A DNA stretch of 64,000 bases from an uncultured Collinsella sp. (GTDB lineage: Bacteria > Actinomycetota > Coriobacteriia > Coriobacteriales > Coriobacteriaceae), in NCBI GenBank assembly GCA_934654585.1, contig CAKUGF010000004.1, forward strand, positions 54,860 to 118,859, given 5' to 3'. The position numbers and the translations under genes were made by a program. Of the stretch, positions 8,957 through 17,700 are shown piece after piece. Positions within the stretch are counted from its first letter, which is position 1, and every line of letters starts with the position of its first letter. The notes beneath the pieces were generated by a model that saw nothing but the letters and a program-made list of their open reading frames with translations, was not told the DNA's origin and searched no databases.

Positions 8957-10738
8957 CTACTCGTTTAACAGTCTTACGGCTTCGGCGGCCATGTTTTCGA
9001 CCGTCATGCCGTTCTGAGCGAGCAGCTCGTTGGGGTCGTAGCGGTCGGGGAATCCCTTGACGATACCAAAGGTACGCGTGCGCAACGGTGTGCACGCCAA
9101 GTAGCACGCCACGCGCTCGCCCCAGCCGCCGTCCAAGATGCCGTCCTCGAGGGTGACGACAACGCGGTGCTCGGCGGCAAGGCTGTCGAGGAACTCGCGG
9201 TCAAGCTCGGTTGCAAAGCGAGGGTTGACAAGCGTGGCCTCGATACCGTACTCGGCAGCCAAGCGATTTGCCACGCGCTCGCCCAGCTCAAAGAAGTCGC
9301 CAAGTGCGAGCACGGCCACGTCGCGGCCCTGGCGCACCACGTTGTAGCGAACGGCGCTGTAGTCGGTGTCTTCGGCAGGCGCCAGGTCGGGGCGGCTTAC
9401 CAGGCCAATGCCCGGTACACGGATTGCTACAGGATGCTCGCGGTGGTCGAGCGACCAGCTTAGCATGGACAGATATTCCTCCATGCAGGCCGGTGCCAAG
9501 TAGTGCATGTTGGGAAGACCGCCCAGCATGGAAATATCAAAGAACGAAAGGTGCGTCTCGGACGTAGTGCCAAAGATTGATGCGCCAAACACTAGGATTG
9601 TCGCCGGGGCATCGTTGAGGCACAGGTCGTGCCACAGCTCGTCGTAGGCGCGCTGCAAAAACGTGCCGTACACACCAAAGACTGGCTTGGCGCCCGAGCG
9701 CGCAAGCGCGGTGGCAAAGGTCACGGCGTGCTCCTCGGCAATGCCCACGTCAACAAACTGCTTGCCTGCCGCGGCGCGAAGCTCGGGTGTAAAGCCCATG
9801 ATGTAGGGCGTGGCGGCCGTGATGCCCACGACCTGCGGATCGTGCTCGATGGCGGCGCTGAGCGCCTCGCCCGTAATGTCGGCATAGGTGCGCGGCGCAG
9901 GCTCGCTCGGATGGCCCGGGCAGAGCTTGCGCCCAGTCGCCATGTCAAACGGACCCACGTGGTGCCAGCGCTCGGGGTCGCTCTGGGCCGGCTCAAAGCC
10001 TTTGCCCTTGGCGGTGGAGACGTGCAGCACGATGGGATGATCGATATCGCGCAGTTCCTGCAGCGCGTCGACCAGGGCCAACACATCGTTACCGGCGTCC
10101 AGATAGCGGTAGTCGAGCCCCATCGCGCGGAAAACGTTGCGCTCACAGGTGCCGTTGCTAGCGCGCAGCTCGGCCAGATTGCGATACAGGCCGCCATGGT
10201 TCTCGGCAATGGACTGGTCGTTATCGTTGACGATGATGATCAGGTTGCTGTCGAGCTCGGCGGCATTGTTAAAGCCCTCAAACGCCAGACCGCCCGAAAG
10301 CGAACCGTCGCCAATGATGGTGATGACGTTGTACGCATCGCCCGCCAGGTCACGAGCGTGCGCCAAGCCGCAGCCCAGGCTCACCGATGTGGAGGTGTGG
10401 CCCATGGCGAACAGGTCGTGTTCGGACTCGTCGGGATTGGCAAAGCCAGAGGCCTCGCCGTAGCGTGCCGGGTCGATATAAGTGTACGCGCGCCCAGTCA
10501 GCGCCTTGTGGGCATAGGTCTGGTGTGACACGTCAAAGACAATTTTGTCGGTGGGGGAGTTAAACACGCGATGGAGCGCGACCGTAAGCTCAACGACGCC
10601 CAGGTTGGGGGCAACGTGCCCGCCGACGGCGGCGGAGCTTTCGAGGATTGCCTGGCGGATCTCGCCGCAGAGCAGCGGAAGCTCGGCGCGGTCGAGAGCC
10701 TTGACGTCCTCGGGCGTTGTCGTTTGCGTAAGCAGCAT
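8957..10738 (-). CDS. dxs: 1-deoxy-D-xylulose-5-phosphate synthase-like protein (divergent subtype)
   Basis: This 593-residue thiamine-diphosphate enzyme, of the family that condenses pyruvate and glyceraldehyde-3-phosphate to DXP, would supply isoprenoid, thiamine or pyridoxal pathways. The N-terminal half has GGHVAPNLGVVELTVALH, the DXS loop motif HTSTSVSLGCGLA (usually GHSSTSIS) and the cofactor motif GDGSLSGGLAFEG with VNDNDQSIAENHGG. A transketolase pyrimidine-binding domain with VGIAEEHAVTFA follows, and a C-terminal domain ends the protein. It is somewhat short (typical length about 620) and several DXS signature positions are altered (VSHQTYAHKALTGR). It may belong to the DXS-like subgroup also seen in some Firmicutes, so the reaction is probable rather than certain. 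A GGAG lies about 12 bases before the start. Confidence 0.8.
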   Translation of the reverse strand: MLLTQTTTPEDVKALDRAELPLLCGEIRQAILESSAAVGGHVAPNLGVVELTVALHRVFNSPTDKIVFDVSHQTYAHKALTGRAYTYIDPARYGEASGFANPDESEHDLFAMGHTSTSVSLGCGLAHARDLAGDAYNVITIIGDGSLSGGLAFEGFNNAAELDSNLIIIVNDNDQSIAENHGGLYRNLAELRASNGTCERNVFRAMGLDYRYLDAGNDVLALVDALQELRDIDHPIVLHVSTAKGKGFEPAQSDPERWHHVGPFDMATGRKLCPGHPSEPAPRTYADITGEALSAAIEHDPQVVGITAATPYIMGFTPELRAAAGKQFVDVGIAEEHAVTFATALARSGAKPVFGVYGTFLQRAYDELWHDLCLNDAPATILVFGASIFGTTSETHLSFFDISMLGGLPNMHYLAPACMEEYLSMLSWSLDHREHPVAIRVPGIGLVSRPDLAPAEDTDYSAVRYNVVRQGRDVAVLALGDFFELGERVANRLAAEYGIEATLVNPRFATELDREFLDSLAAEHRVVVTLEDGILDGGWGERVACYLACTPLRTRTFGIVKGFPDRYDPNELLAQNGMTVENMAAEAVRLLNE

Positions 10739-10966
10739 CGTTGTGGGTTACTCCATGCGAATCGTGCGCCGGCACTCCCTCGGCCGGCACAATTGCACAA
10801 GACAGTCTCGCACATTTTGGCGTTTGATATGTGACGGCGGCGCGGTAATTCGCCAACTGGTGGGGCAAAACGTTTTGTCCGATGCCATACTGGTAGATTC
10901 GATGATGATTTTATCCAATGCGTGCAGGCCGTGGCTTGCCACCGTGAGCCGCTGGAAGGAGGCAGC

Positions 10967-11524
10967 ATGTCCGATACCATTCGTGCCGAGAGAATCGCGC
11001 GCGAGGTCGACGATGCCGCCCGTCAGCTGGCCCGGGCGGGCCGCTTGGACCTGATGCATGAGTTTATCCAACATGGCGATGTGACGGTTTATGCACATGT
11101 GACCTCGGTGGCGCGGGCGAGCCTGTCCTTTGCCGAGCGTTTGGGCCGCGTCGGCATTTCCGTCGACCGCTTATCGCTGCTGCGCGGGGCCCTGCTGCAC
11201 GATTACTTTCTCTATGACTGGCACGATCCCGACCCAAGCCATCGGCTGCATGGCTTTCGCCACCCGTTTTTTGCCTTGGCGCGTGCGGAGGAAGATTTTG
11301 AGCTGACGCCGCGCGAGCGGAATATTATCGTACGGCATATGTTTCCGCTGGTACCGGTGCCGCCGACGTGTCGTGAGGCATGGATTGTGTGCCTGGCGGA
11401 TAAATGGTGCGCGCTGCGCGAGACGATTGCCGGCCGTCTGCCGCGCAAAGGCGGCGCGAACGATTTGAACGAGGGCTCGAGTGACGGCTCGAGCAAAGAA
11501 TCGAACGAAAAGAGGAGTGGGTAG
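10967..11524 (+). CDS. HD-domain protein (putative phosphohydrolase)
   Basis: This 185-residue protein has an HD-type metal-binding core: a histidine in VYAHVTSVARASL, then HDYFLYDWHD at about residue 78, with further histidines in HGFRHPFFALARA and IIVRHMFP. Such folds hydrolyse phosphomonoesters or nucleotides. The substrate is unknown here. I place the start at the ATG at 10967 because GGAAGGAGG precedes it at normal spacing. An upstream in-frame ATG lacks a ribosome site. The C-terminus is a short serine- and glutamate-rich tail. The stop is 3 bases before the GTG start of the CmpB-like membrane protein, so the two form an operon. Confidence 0.75.
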   Translation: MSDTIRAERIAREVDDAARQLARAGRLDLMHEFIQHGDVTVYAHVTSVARASLSFAERLGRVGISVDRLSLLRGALLHDYFLYDWHDPDPSHRLHGFRHPFFALARAEEDFELTPRERNIIVRHMFPLVPVPPTCREAWIVCLADKWCALRETIAGRLPRKGGANDLNEGSSDGSSKESNEKRSG

Positions 11525-11527
11525 ACG

Positions 11528-12547
11528 GTGGGAACCGCGATCGACATGGCATTTGACGGCGCGACGCTTGCCGCCTGTCCGCTCTCGGCGCTGGTACTCT
11601 CGTTTGCCTTCTACGGTTTTTGCGGCTGGGTATGGGAGTCGACAGTCTGCGCCATGCTCAACCACGGACGCTTTGCCAACAGCGGCTTTTTGCTAGGGCC
11701 GTGTTGTCCCATCTACGGTGCGGGCGGCATCGCGTGCTGGTTGCTGCTGCGTGGAATCCCAGACGCCTCGAGCCAGTTTGTCGCTGCCGCGCTCGTATGC
11801 AGCGTGATCGAATATAGCGTGGGCGTGCTGTTGGAAAAAACGACGGGTGCCCGGTTTTGGGATTACTCGCATCTGCCGTTTAACCTGCACGGACGCATCT
11901 GCCTGTACTGGGCCTGCGCGTTTGGCTTGGGTGCGTTGTGTATTTGCCGTTTAGTGGAGCCGGCATTGCTGGGGCTGCTTGGCCATCTGCCGGTGCTGAT
12001 TGTGCGGCTGTCCGCCTTTATCGTTGCGGTCGCGATGATGGTCGATGCGGTGTGCTCGTTGGCCAGCTGGCGCCGCCTGTCCGATCAGCTTGAGCGTGTG
12101 CGCGCCGACCTTGCCGACCGCATCAATGAGTCGCTTGCCGACGCCTCCGACTCTATGCTCGAACGTATTCCCGATTCGGCGATCGACTCGGTGGCGCAGA
12201 CGCATATCCGCGGTCGCGCCGTTAACGCTTGGCTGGCCGAGCTGGGTGACGCCGCGCTCGATGCCCTGCGCGAGAAGGCTTCGATGCCGACGTTTATCTC
12301 GGATGGTGCTCGCGGCCTGGCGCTCGCTGCCCGCCGCGTGGCCGATGCCGCGCCGAGCGTGCCCCGTCCGTCGCTCGCCCGTCTCCGTACCGGCAAGCGC
12401 ATGAGCCGTCCGGTGCCGAGTGTGTCGCTCAGCCGTCGTGACCTGCGCTTCTTTAACGCCTTCCCGCGTCTGCGCATCAATCGCTACGAGGGCGTCATCC
12501 GAGCTACCGACCTCCGCGACCGAGCCCGCGAGCTGTTCCGCCGCTAG
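11528..12547 (+). CDS. Membrane protein, putative ABC-transporter type IV (CmpB-like) domain
   Basis: This 339-residue protein has an N-terminal membrane half of about five helices resembling the CmpB/'putative ABC-transporter type IV' family. It contains YGFCGWVWESTVCAM, GFLLGPCCPIYGAGG and TGARFWDYSHLPFNLHGRI. The C-terminal half is soluble, rich in arginine and alanine, and unlike anything I recognise. Translation probably begins at GTG 11528, with GAGGAG about 11 bases upstream inside the end of the HD gene. Despite the family name, transport has not been shown from sequence. The close coupling to the HD-domain gene suggests a shared, unknown role. Confidence 0.75.
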   Translation: MGTAIDMAFDGATLAACPLSALVLSFAFYGFCGWVWESTVCAMLNHGRFANSGFLLGPCCPIYGAGGIACWLLLRGIPDASSQFVAAALVCSVIEYSVGVLLEKTTGARFWDYSHLPFNLHGRICLYWACAFGLGALCICRLVEPALLGLLGHLPVLIVRLSAFIVAVAMMVDAVCSLASWRRLSDQLERVRADLADRINESLADASDSMLERIPDSAIDSVAQTHIRGRAVNAWLAELGDAALDALREKASMPTFISDGARGLALAARRVADAAPSVPRPSLARLRTGKRMSRPVPSVSLSRRDLRFFNAFPRLRINRYEGVIRATDLRDRARELFRR

Positions 12548-12744
12548 CCGGGACGGGCGTGTTTGCGGCTTCCTTGCTCGCGTATTTCCCGTTCGTTTCG
12601 CGCCCGTTGCCGCGCCGTTTCCAAGATTGCGGCACCGTTTCCATTCGACAACGCAGCGTTTAACAACGCCGTATCTGGTCTACACCAGTTGCCCCTCGGC
12701 CGCATTATGGGCGCCGACAACGTTCATGCGACCAAGGGGGACGA

Positions 12745-14022
12745 ATGTACGATACGGGATCGACAACGTTTATGCTCATCTGCACCATGCTCGTGTTTTT
12801 AATGACACCGGGCCTGGCGTTTTTCTATGGCGGTCTATCTAGACGCAAAAATGTCATCAACACCATGCTTATGTGCTTTGGAGTCATTGGCTTGGTGGGC
12901 GTGCTGTGGATTGTTGCCGGCTGGTCGCTGGCCTACGGCGGCGACGGCTCGAGTCCGTTTATTGGAGGCCTTGACCAGCTGCTGTGCCTGCCGGTTCTCA
13001 ACCAGGTGCTGCAGGCGGCCGAGGGCAATGCTGCGGATGGTGCCGTCTACCCTCAGATCATCAACATCGCCTTCCAGATGGCGTTTGCCATGATCACCGC
13101 CGCTATCGTTACGGGCAGTCTGGCAGGCCGCGTTAAGTTTGGTGCCATGACGGCCTTCCTGGGCATTTGGCTGCTCGTGGTCTATGCGCCGCTCGCCCAC
13201 ATGGTTTGGGGCGGCGATGGTTCCTTTATCGGCGACATCATCGGCGCGCTCGACTTTGCCGGCGGCGACGTGGTACACATTTCGTCCGGTCTCACGGGCC
13301 TGATTCTCTGCTTAATGCTCGGCCGTCGTCGCGGCTTTGGCATGGTGAGCTACCGTCCGCATAACGTGCCGTTTGTGGCGCTGGGCGCCGGTCTACTTTG
13401 GTTTGGTTGGTTTGGCTTTAACGGCGGCAGCGAGTTTAAGGCCGACGCCGTGGCGGCACTCGCCATCCTCAACACCGTGACGGCCAGCGCGGCGGGTATG
13501 GTCTCGTGGCTTGTCGTCGAGCGCGTGCACACCGGTCGTCCCACGCTGGTGGGTGCTAGCACCGGTTTGGTTGCGGGCCTTGTGGTGGTTACGCCGGGTG
13601 CGGGCTTTGTCGAGCCGTGGGCGGCGCTGGTCATGGGCCTGATCGTATCGCCCGTCTGCTACCTGGCCATCAGCCATCTTAAGACCAAGTTTGGCTACGA
13701 CGATGCGCTCGATGCGTTTGGCTGTCACGGTGTCGGCGGCATCTTGGGCGGTGTGCTCACGGGCCTGTTCTGCGTGCCGGAGCTTTCGTGGACCGGTAAG
13801 GGCGGCCTGTTCTACACGGGCGACGTGTCACTGCTCGTCTCGCAGATTCTGGGTATTGTGGTGACGGTCGTTATCGTGCTGGTGCTCGACTTGGTAATCG
13901 CCGCGGTGGTCAAGGTGCTGTTCCACGGCAGCCTGCGTGTGGACGAGGCCGACGAGGCGCTGGGCCTGGATGCGAGCCAGCACGGTGAGAGCGCCTACCC
14001 CTCGTTCTCGGGACTCGATTAG
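12745..14022 (+). CDS. amt: Ammonium transporter (Amt family)
   Basis: This 425-residue integral membrane channel conducts ammonium/ammonia and works as a trimer. The N-terminus keeps LVFLMTPGLAFFYGGL, the classic Amt motif, and the twin pore histidines are expected in GGDVVHISSGLTGLI and DAFGCHGVGGILGGV. About eleven membrane helices and a cytoplasmic tail follow the usual pattern. The start ATG is preceded by AAGGGGG. A P-II gene lies 212 bases downstream, the standard pairing in which P-II binds and blocks Amt. A 105-base inverted repeat in the gap may separate their expression. Confidence 0.95.
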   Translation: MYDTGSTTFMLICTMLVFLMTPGLAFFYGGLSRRKNVINTMLMCFGVIGLVGVLWIVAGWSLAYGGDGSSPFIGGLDQLLCLPVLNQVLQAAEGNAADGAVYPQIINIAFQMAFAMITAAIVTGSLAGRVKFGAMTAFLGIWLLVVYAPLAHMVWGGDGSFIGDIIGALDFAGGDVVHISSGLTGLILCLMLGRRRGFGMVSYRPHNVPFVALGAGLLWFGWFGFNGGSEFKADAVAALAILNTVTASAAGMVSWLVVERVHTGRPTLVGASTGLVAGLVVVTPGAGFVEPWAALVMGLIVSPVCYLAISHLKTKFGYDDALDAFGCHGVGGILGGVLTGLFCVPELSWTGKGGLFYTGDVSLLVSQILGIVVTVVIVLVLDLVIAAVVKVLFHGSLRVDEADEALGLDASQHGESAYPSFSGLD

Positions 14023-14125
14023 CAGCTTCCCCAAGCACCGCACCTTGCCGTTCAATCGTCGCTCACGTACTTAAGTACGCTTCGCTCCTCTTTCACGGCA
14101 ATCTGCGGCACTTGGGAAACCTGCT
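14021..14125. repeat. Long imperfect inverted repeat with nested palindrome
   Basis: Arms of 32 bases beginning AGCAGCTTCCCCAAGCACCG (six mismatches) surround a loop containing the perfect palindrome CGTACTTAAGTACG. It occupies most of the gap between amt and glnB, overlapping the amt stop by two bases. It could terminate or stabilise transcripts, or be a REPIN-like repeat. No second copy is present in the window. Confidence 0.75.
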
Positions 14126-14233
14126 AAGACCTGTTAGTTGCACTTTTTTGATTTGCGGGGTTGGTCTGTGGTGCTTGGGAAACCCGCGTATGTGAATGGC
14201 AATTCATTTCTTTTATAAAGAGAGGAATTCATT

Positions 14234-14572
14234 ATGAAGAAGATTACGGCGATCGTTCGTGCTGAGAAGCTTGAGGTTCTTAAGGACGCGCTGTTTGCTG
14301 CTGACGTTCGCGGCATGACTATCAACCAGGTGCAGGGCTGCGGCGCGCAGCATGGCTGGAAGGAATACGTGCGCGGCAACGAGCTGCTCGTCAACACGAT
14401 CCCCAAGGTGCAGTTCACCCTTATCTGCGCCGATGAGCACGTTGACGGCATTGTCGACATCATCTGCAATGCCGCCCGCACCGGTGCCGTTGGAGACGGC
14501 AAGATTTGGGTCGAGCCGGTCGAGGAAGTCATCCGCATTCGCACCGGCGAACACGGCCCCGCCGCGGTGTAG
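14234..14572 (+). CDS. glnB: P-II nitrogen-regulatory protein
   Basis: This 112-residue P-II trimer subunit senses 2-oxoglutarate and ATP/ADP and regulates the adjacent Amt. The start MKKITAIVRAEKLEVLKDAL and the C-terminal GDGKIWVEPVEEVIRIRTGE are typical. The T-loop reads GCGAQHGWKEYVRGNEL. The position equivalent to the uridylylated Tyr-51 of E. coli GlnB is valine, with a tyrosine one residue earlier. Control by classical uridylylation is therefore doubtful, while ligand-driven control remains possible. The start has AGAGAGGAA upstream. Naming it glnB rather than glnK is by convention only. Confidence 0.92.
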   Translation: MKKITAIVRAEKLEVLKDALFAADVRGMTINQVQGCGAQHGWKEYVRGNELLVNTIPKVQFTLICADEHVDGIVDIICNAARTGAVGDGKIWVEPVEEVIRIRTGEHGPAAV

Positions 14573-14646
14573 AATCGACCGTCTGCCATCCGCAACGTTA
14601 AAATGCTGCAATGAGGCACAAGACTTGCGTTGCGGATGGGCGGATT

Positions 14647-15309
14647 ATGGGTCGCAATAAATATCCCGAGGAGACGGTCGCGAAGATTCTCGACGCGGCA
14701 CTGGAGCTATTCTGTGCACAGGGTTATGAGGGGACGAGTATTCAAGATATCGTTGATCGTCTCGATGGCATGACCAAGGGCGCTGTCTATCATCACTTCA
14801 AGAGCAAAGAAGAGATTTTCAACGCCGCGTTTGATCGGGCGATGACTCCGATTGTTGAGCACCGCCGCTCGATGCTTGGCGTCGGTAATATGACCGGCGC
14901 CCAAAAGCTAAAAAGGCTTTACGCTCCCGAGTCCGTTGTTCCGCAAATTGAGCTATGGGCACGCATGCGTCCTGCGGCGGATCCGGTAAAAAGCTCGCGT
15001 CTACTGGCGATGCAGTACCAGGGCTCGTTTAACGAGTCTGCCGATGGCTATCTCTTGCCGGTGATCGAGGAGGGCATCGCCGACGGCTCCATTGCGTGCG
15101 AATGCCCGCGCGAAGCGGCGGAGGCCGTATCGTTGTTGGCGAATCTTTGGCTGCTGCCGCTGTTCCGTCCGCTTGAGACCAAGGATCGAATGCTCGCTCG
15201 TGCACAATGTTTGGCGCAGATGGCGGCCGCGGTGGGGCTCGATTTGGGTAATGAAGTGCGTCAGACAACGGCGCAGATTTGGGACGTATGGGACCGCGCC
15301 GGGTGGTAA
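14647..15309 (+). CDS. TetR-family transcriptional regulator of the adjacent MFS pump
   Basis: This 220-residue protein has an N-terminal helix-turn-helix (ILDAALELFCAQGYEGTSIQ, then GAVYHHFKSKEEIFNAAF) and a C-terminal ligand-binding part. I choose the ATG at 14647 (MGRNKYPEE), which gives the normal distance to the HTH. An upstream ATG at 14611 has no ribosome site. Two ATACC...GGTAT palindromes lie between this gene and the MFS transporter, one immediately after the stop. The likely role is repression of the pump, relieved by an unknown ligand. Confidence 0.85.
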   Translation: MGRNKYPEETVAKILDAALELFCAQGYEGTSIQDIVDRLDGMTKGAVYHHFKSKEEIFNAAFDRAMTPIVEHRRSMLGVGNMTGAQKLKRLYAPESVVPQIELWARMRPAADPVKSSRLLAMQYQGSFNESADGYLLPVIEEGIADGSIACECPREAAEAVSLLANLWLLPLFRPLETKDRMLARAQCLAQMAAAVGLDLGNEVRQTTAQIWDVWDRAGW

Positions 15310-15314
15310 TATAG

Positions 15315-15327
15315 ATACCAACGGTAT
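15315..15327. promoter_or_regulatory. Palindromic operator candidate 1 for the TetR regulator
   Basis: ATACC-AAC-GGTAT lies right after the tetR stop. The half-site and the following TATGTA are shared with the palindrome at 15376. Confidence 0.45.
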
Positions 15328-15342
15328 GTAATTGATTTGTGA

Positions 15343-15364
15343 GGGTAGCCACGGCTGCCCTTTT
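15343..15364 (+). terminator. Short hairpin after tetR
   Basis: GGGTAGCC and GGCTGCCC with a TTTT tail form a short intrinsic terminator between the two operator-like palindromes. Confidence 0.5.
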
Positions 15365-15375
15365 CAAGTCGATAA

Positions 15376-15392
15376 ATACCTACTAGCGGTAT
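15376..15392. promoter_or_regulatory. Palindromic operator candidate 2 for the TetR regulator
   Basis: ATACC-TACTAGC-GGTAT lies 18 bases before the MFS start and next to its ribosome site, a position where a bound repressor would block transcription. Confidence 0.5.
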
Positions 15393-15409
15393 GTATAGGG
15401 AGCGGACTT

Positions 15410-16672
15410 ATGGCTGGGCTGAGAGACGTCGGCGCCTCGTTGAAATCAAAAACAGTGCGGTCAATCAGGCTCGCGGAACTTCTGGTTGCGCAGCTGTGCA
15501 CGTATTCGATGCTGTCGGCGCTGTGCTTTGCGTATCCACTTTACTTGTTCGATTGCAGTGGATCGTCAACGTTATATGGCGTCGTCGTGGCGATAGCGTT
15601 CATACCCGGCGTACTTGCAACTCCGGTTGGCGGAATCTTGGCGGATAGGGGAAGACATCGCGAGGTCCTCGTGGCCCTCGGCATTGCTCTGATGGCTGCA
15701 TCACTGCTGTCTATCCCCATGAAGCACTCATTGCCTCTTGCGGTCGTCGTAGTAGCGATACTTTGTGTCCAATATGGTGTTCAATCGCTGCTAAAGCCAA
15801 TGCTCCAAATTGAGACGGTGCGCATGGCGGGTGAAGAGAAGGTTGAGCGGGCCACTGCATTGGTTTCGCAGGTGACCATGGTGAGCAATATCTTGGGTCC
15901 TGTGGTCGGGACGGCAGTCTATGGGTGCTTTGGCATCGATACTCTTTGCACAACCGCGTCGGTGGCGTTTGCGATTTCAGCTCTCTTGTTTGGGGTCGCA
16001 CCCAAGCAAAATGCCTCATCTGAAACGAGGGGAGACGGCGCGACTTGTACGACATGCCGAAACGATTTTCGGGAGTCGATTCGGTATCTGTTGCAAAATG
16101 CATCATTGGTCGCTGTGATTTTGCTTGCGGCCGTTTTGAACCTTGCGTTGGTTGGGCTAACGATTGGCGCTCCCATTATTGTTACAAAGCATCTCGGCAT
16201 GCAATCGTCCTGCGTTGGAATAGTTGAGGTGGCTATGGGCTTGGGTGGTCTTGCCGGCAGTGGCTTGGTCGGCATTTGGCCGCATCGCTTTTCTTTCAAT
16301 GGCATATGTCGATATGTTGCGATGATCTGTTTTGGAGTCGCGCCGATTATTGTCGCGTTACTGTGCGGCATTGATGAATGTGCGTTCGCCGTGTTTGCAG
16401 TTGGTTCGGCATGGGTCATGGTGTGGGCAGCAATTGCGTCGGTTGAAATCATCGTGTTTGTTCAGCGGGCAGCGCCGACTGAGCTCTGTGGAAAAGTGCT
16501 TTCGGTCGTTTACATGGTCCTTTCCTGCGCAACGCCGATCGGCCAATTGACGTACGGGGTTGCATATGATCGATGGACACCGGCGATTGTATTCGCGGGC
16601 ATGCTGGCGGTGCTGACGTTGACGACGGCGCTGTTTTATCGGCTGAAAAGTCGCTTGTGGCGATTGCCTTAA
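15410..16672 (+). CDS. Major facilitator superfamily transporter (putative efflux pump)
   Basis: This 420-residue protein has about twelve hydrophobic segments in the order expected for an MFS permease. The loop after helix two reads GGILADRGRHREVLVALGIA, the MFS motif-A position. The start is set at ATG 15410, preceded by GGGAG at normal spacing. The upstream extension to 15332 covers the operator region and is unlikely. The gene sits behind a TetR regulator with matching palindromes, the usual arrangement of a drug-efflux pump. The exported compound is unknown. Base composition is somewhat less GC-rich than its neighbours. Confidence 0.82.
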   Translation: MAGLRDVGASLKSKTVRSIRLAELLVAQLCTYSMLSALCFAYPLYLFDCSGSSTLYGVVVAIAFIPGVLATPVGGILADRGRHREVLVALGIALMAASLLSIPMKHSLPLAVVVVAILCVQYGVQSLLKPMLQIETVRMAGEEKVERATALVSQVTMVSNILGPVVGTAVYGCFGIDTLCTTASVAFAISALLFGVAPKQNASSETRGDGATCTTCRNDFRESIRYLLQNASLVAVILLAAVLNLALVGLTIGAPIIVTKHLGMQSSCVGIVEVAMGLGGLAGSGLVGIWPHRFSFNGICRYVAMICFGVAPIIVALLCGIDECAFAVFAVGSAWVMVWAAIASVEIIVFVQRAAPTELCGKVLSVVYMVLSCATPIGQLTYGVAYDRWTPAIVFAGMLAVLTLTTALFYRLKSRLWRLP

Positions 16673-16789
16673 CGCGCTGGGGCACCGTTGCTCTGCGGAA
16701 GCGAATGTCCTGGCGCGTTGGAACACCCTTGCATGGGCACGCCTCTCTTTCGTCTAAAATATCGTGCAGACGAAGGAGAGGCATGCCCC

Positions 16790-17647
16790 ATGATTAAGAT
16801 GTTCGCGAGTGACTTAGACGGAACGCTGCTGAACGCCCTGCACGAGGCAGATGGGACCATCCGCCGTGCCATTCGCGAGCTGACTGAGGCTGGTCTGCAT
16901 GTGGTTCCCGCGACCGGACGCTCGACGCTGCCGATCGGCGAGCATGGCTTTACGGGGCTGGCGCTCGATGCCTGCTGCTCTAACGGTTCCATTGTGCGCG
17001 ACAGTCATGGCGAGGTGCTCAAGACCTGGACCATCGACCCGCAGGTTACCGAGGAGCTGCTCAAGGCGTTCCCGGACATTTGCTTTGATTGCTCCACGCC
17101 CGATGGCATGTTTTCGAGCGGATCGTTCGAGATGCACCAGGCGGGTTTTAAAAAGGACAGCCCCATCAAGCGTATTGTGATGCGCGGCATGCGTGCACGT
17201 GGCGGGTACCACGAGGAACAATATTTCGACCAGTCGATCGGCGATATCTTGCGTCACGATGTATGCAAGATCAACTGCCGCGTGACCTCGCCCGAGCTGG
17301 AGCGTGACCTTAAGACATATTTGGCCGAGCGTTCGGACCGTGTGGTCAACGCGCCGTTCGACCCGGTGATGTTCGAGATCACGGACGTGGCGTGCAACAA
17401 GGGCGAGAGCGTGGCCTGGCTGGCGGGCTACTACGGCATTGCCGAGGACGAGGTCGCGGTCTACGGCGACGGCGGCAACGACATCGCCATGCTCAAGCGT
17501 TTCCGCCACAGCTACGCGACCAAAAACGCAAGCGATGCAGCCAAGGCTGCCGCGAGCGCGACTATCGGCAGTTGCATGGTCCACGCCGTCCCCAGACACA
17601 TGCTCGCTACCATGCGCAAGCAAAACTCCCGCACCATCATCGAATAA
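16790..17647 (+). CDS. Cof-type HAD-superfamily phosphatase
   Basis: This 285-residue protein is probably a cytoplasmic sugar-phosphate or nucleotide phosphatase. HAD motif I is FASDLDGTLL at the N-terminus, and motif IV is VYGDGGNDIAMLKR at about residue 225, with the Cof-type cap between them. KGESVAWLAGYYGI is the family stretch before motif IV. The start at 16790 is supported by GAAGGAGAGG upstream. No operon partner is evident: a TetR regulator with its own promoter region follows. Confidence 0.85.
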   Translation: MIKMFASDLDGTLLNALHEADGTIRRAIRELTEAGLHVVPATGRSTLPIGEHGFTGLALDACCSNGSIVRDSHGEVLKTWTIDPQVTEELLKAFPDICFDCSTPDGMFSSGSFEMHQAGFKKDSPIKRIVMRGMRARGGYHEEQYFDQSIGDILRHDVCKINCRVTSPELERDLKTYLAERSDRVVNAPFDPVMFEITDVACNKGESVAWLAGYYGIAEDEVAVYGDGGNDIAMLKRFRHSYATKNASDAAKAAASATIGSCMVHAVPRHMLATMRKQNSRTIIE

Positions 17648-17700
17648 GGGACAAAGGGACTGCCCTTCGCCACATCCCAAATATTGCCTTTACGTGTTGA

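Noticed and set aside
12690..12710. Operator CTGGTCTACACCAG before amt
   Set aside because: The palindrome is imperfect, has no second copy and does not match a known nitrogen-control site that I can name.
17643..17675. Further member of the GGGAC hairpin family after the HAD phosphatase
   Set aside because: AAGGGAC...GCCCTT can pair only over about five bases, and the core is not complete, so I do not count it.
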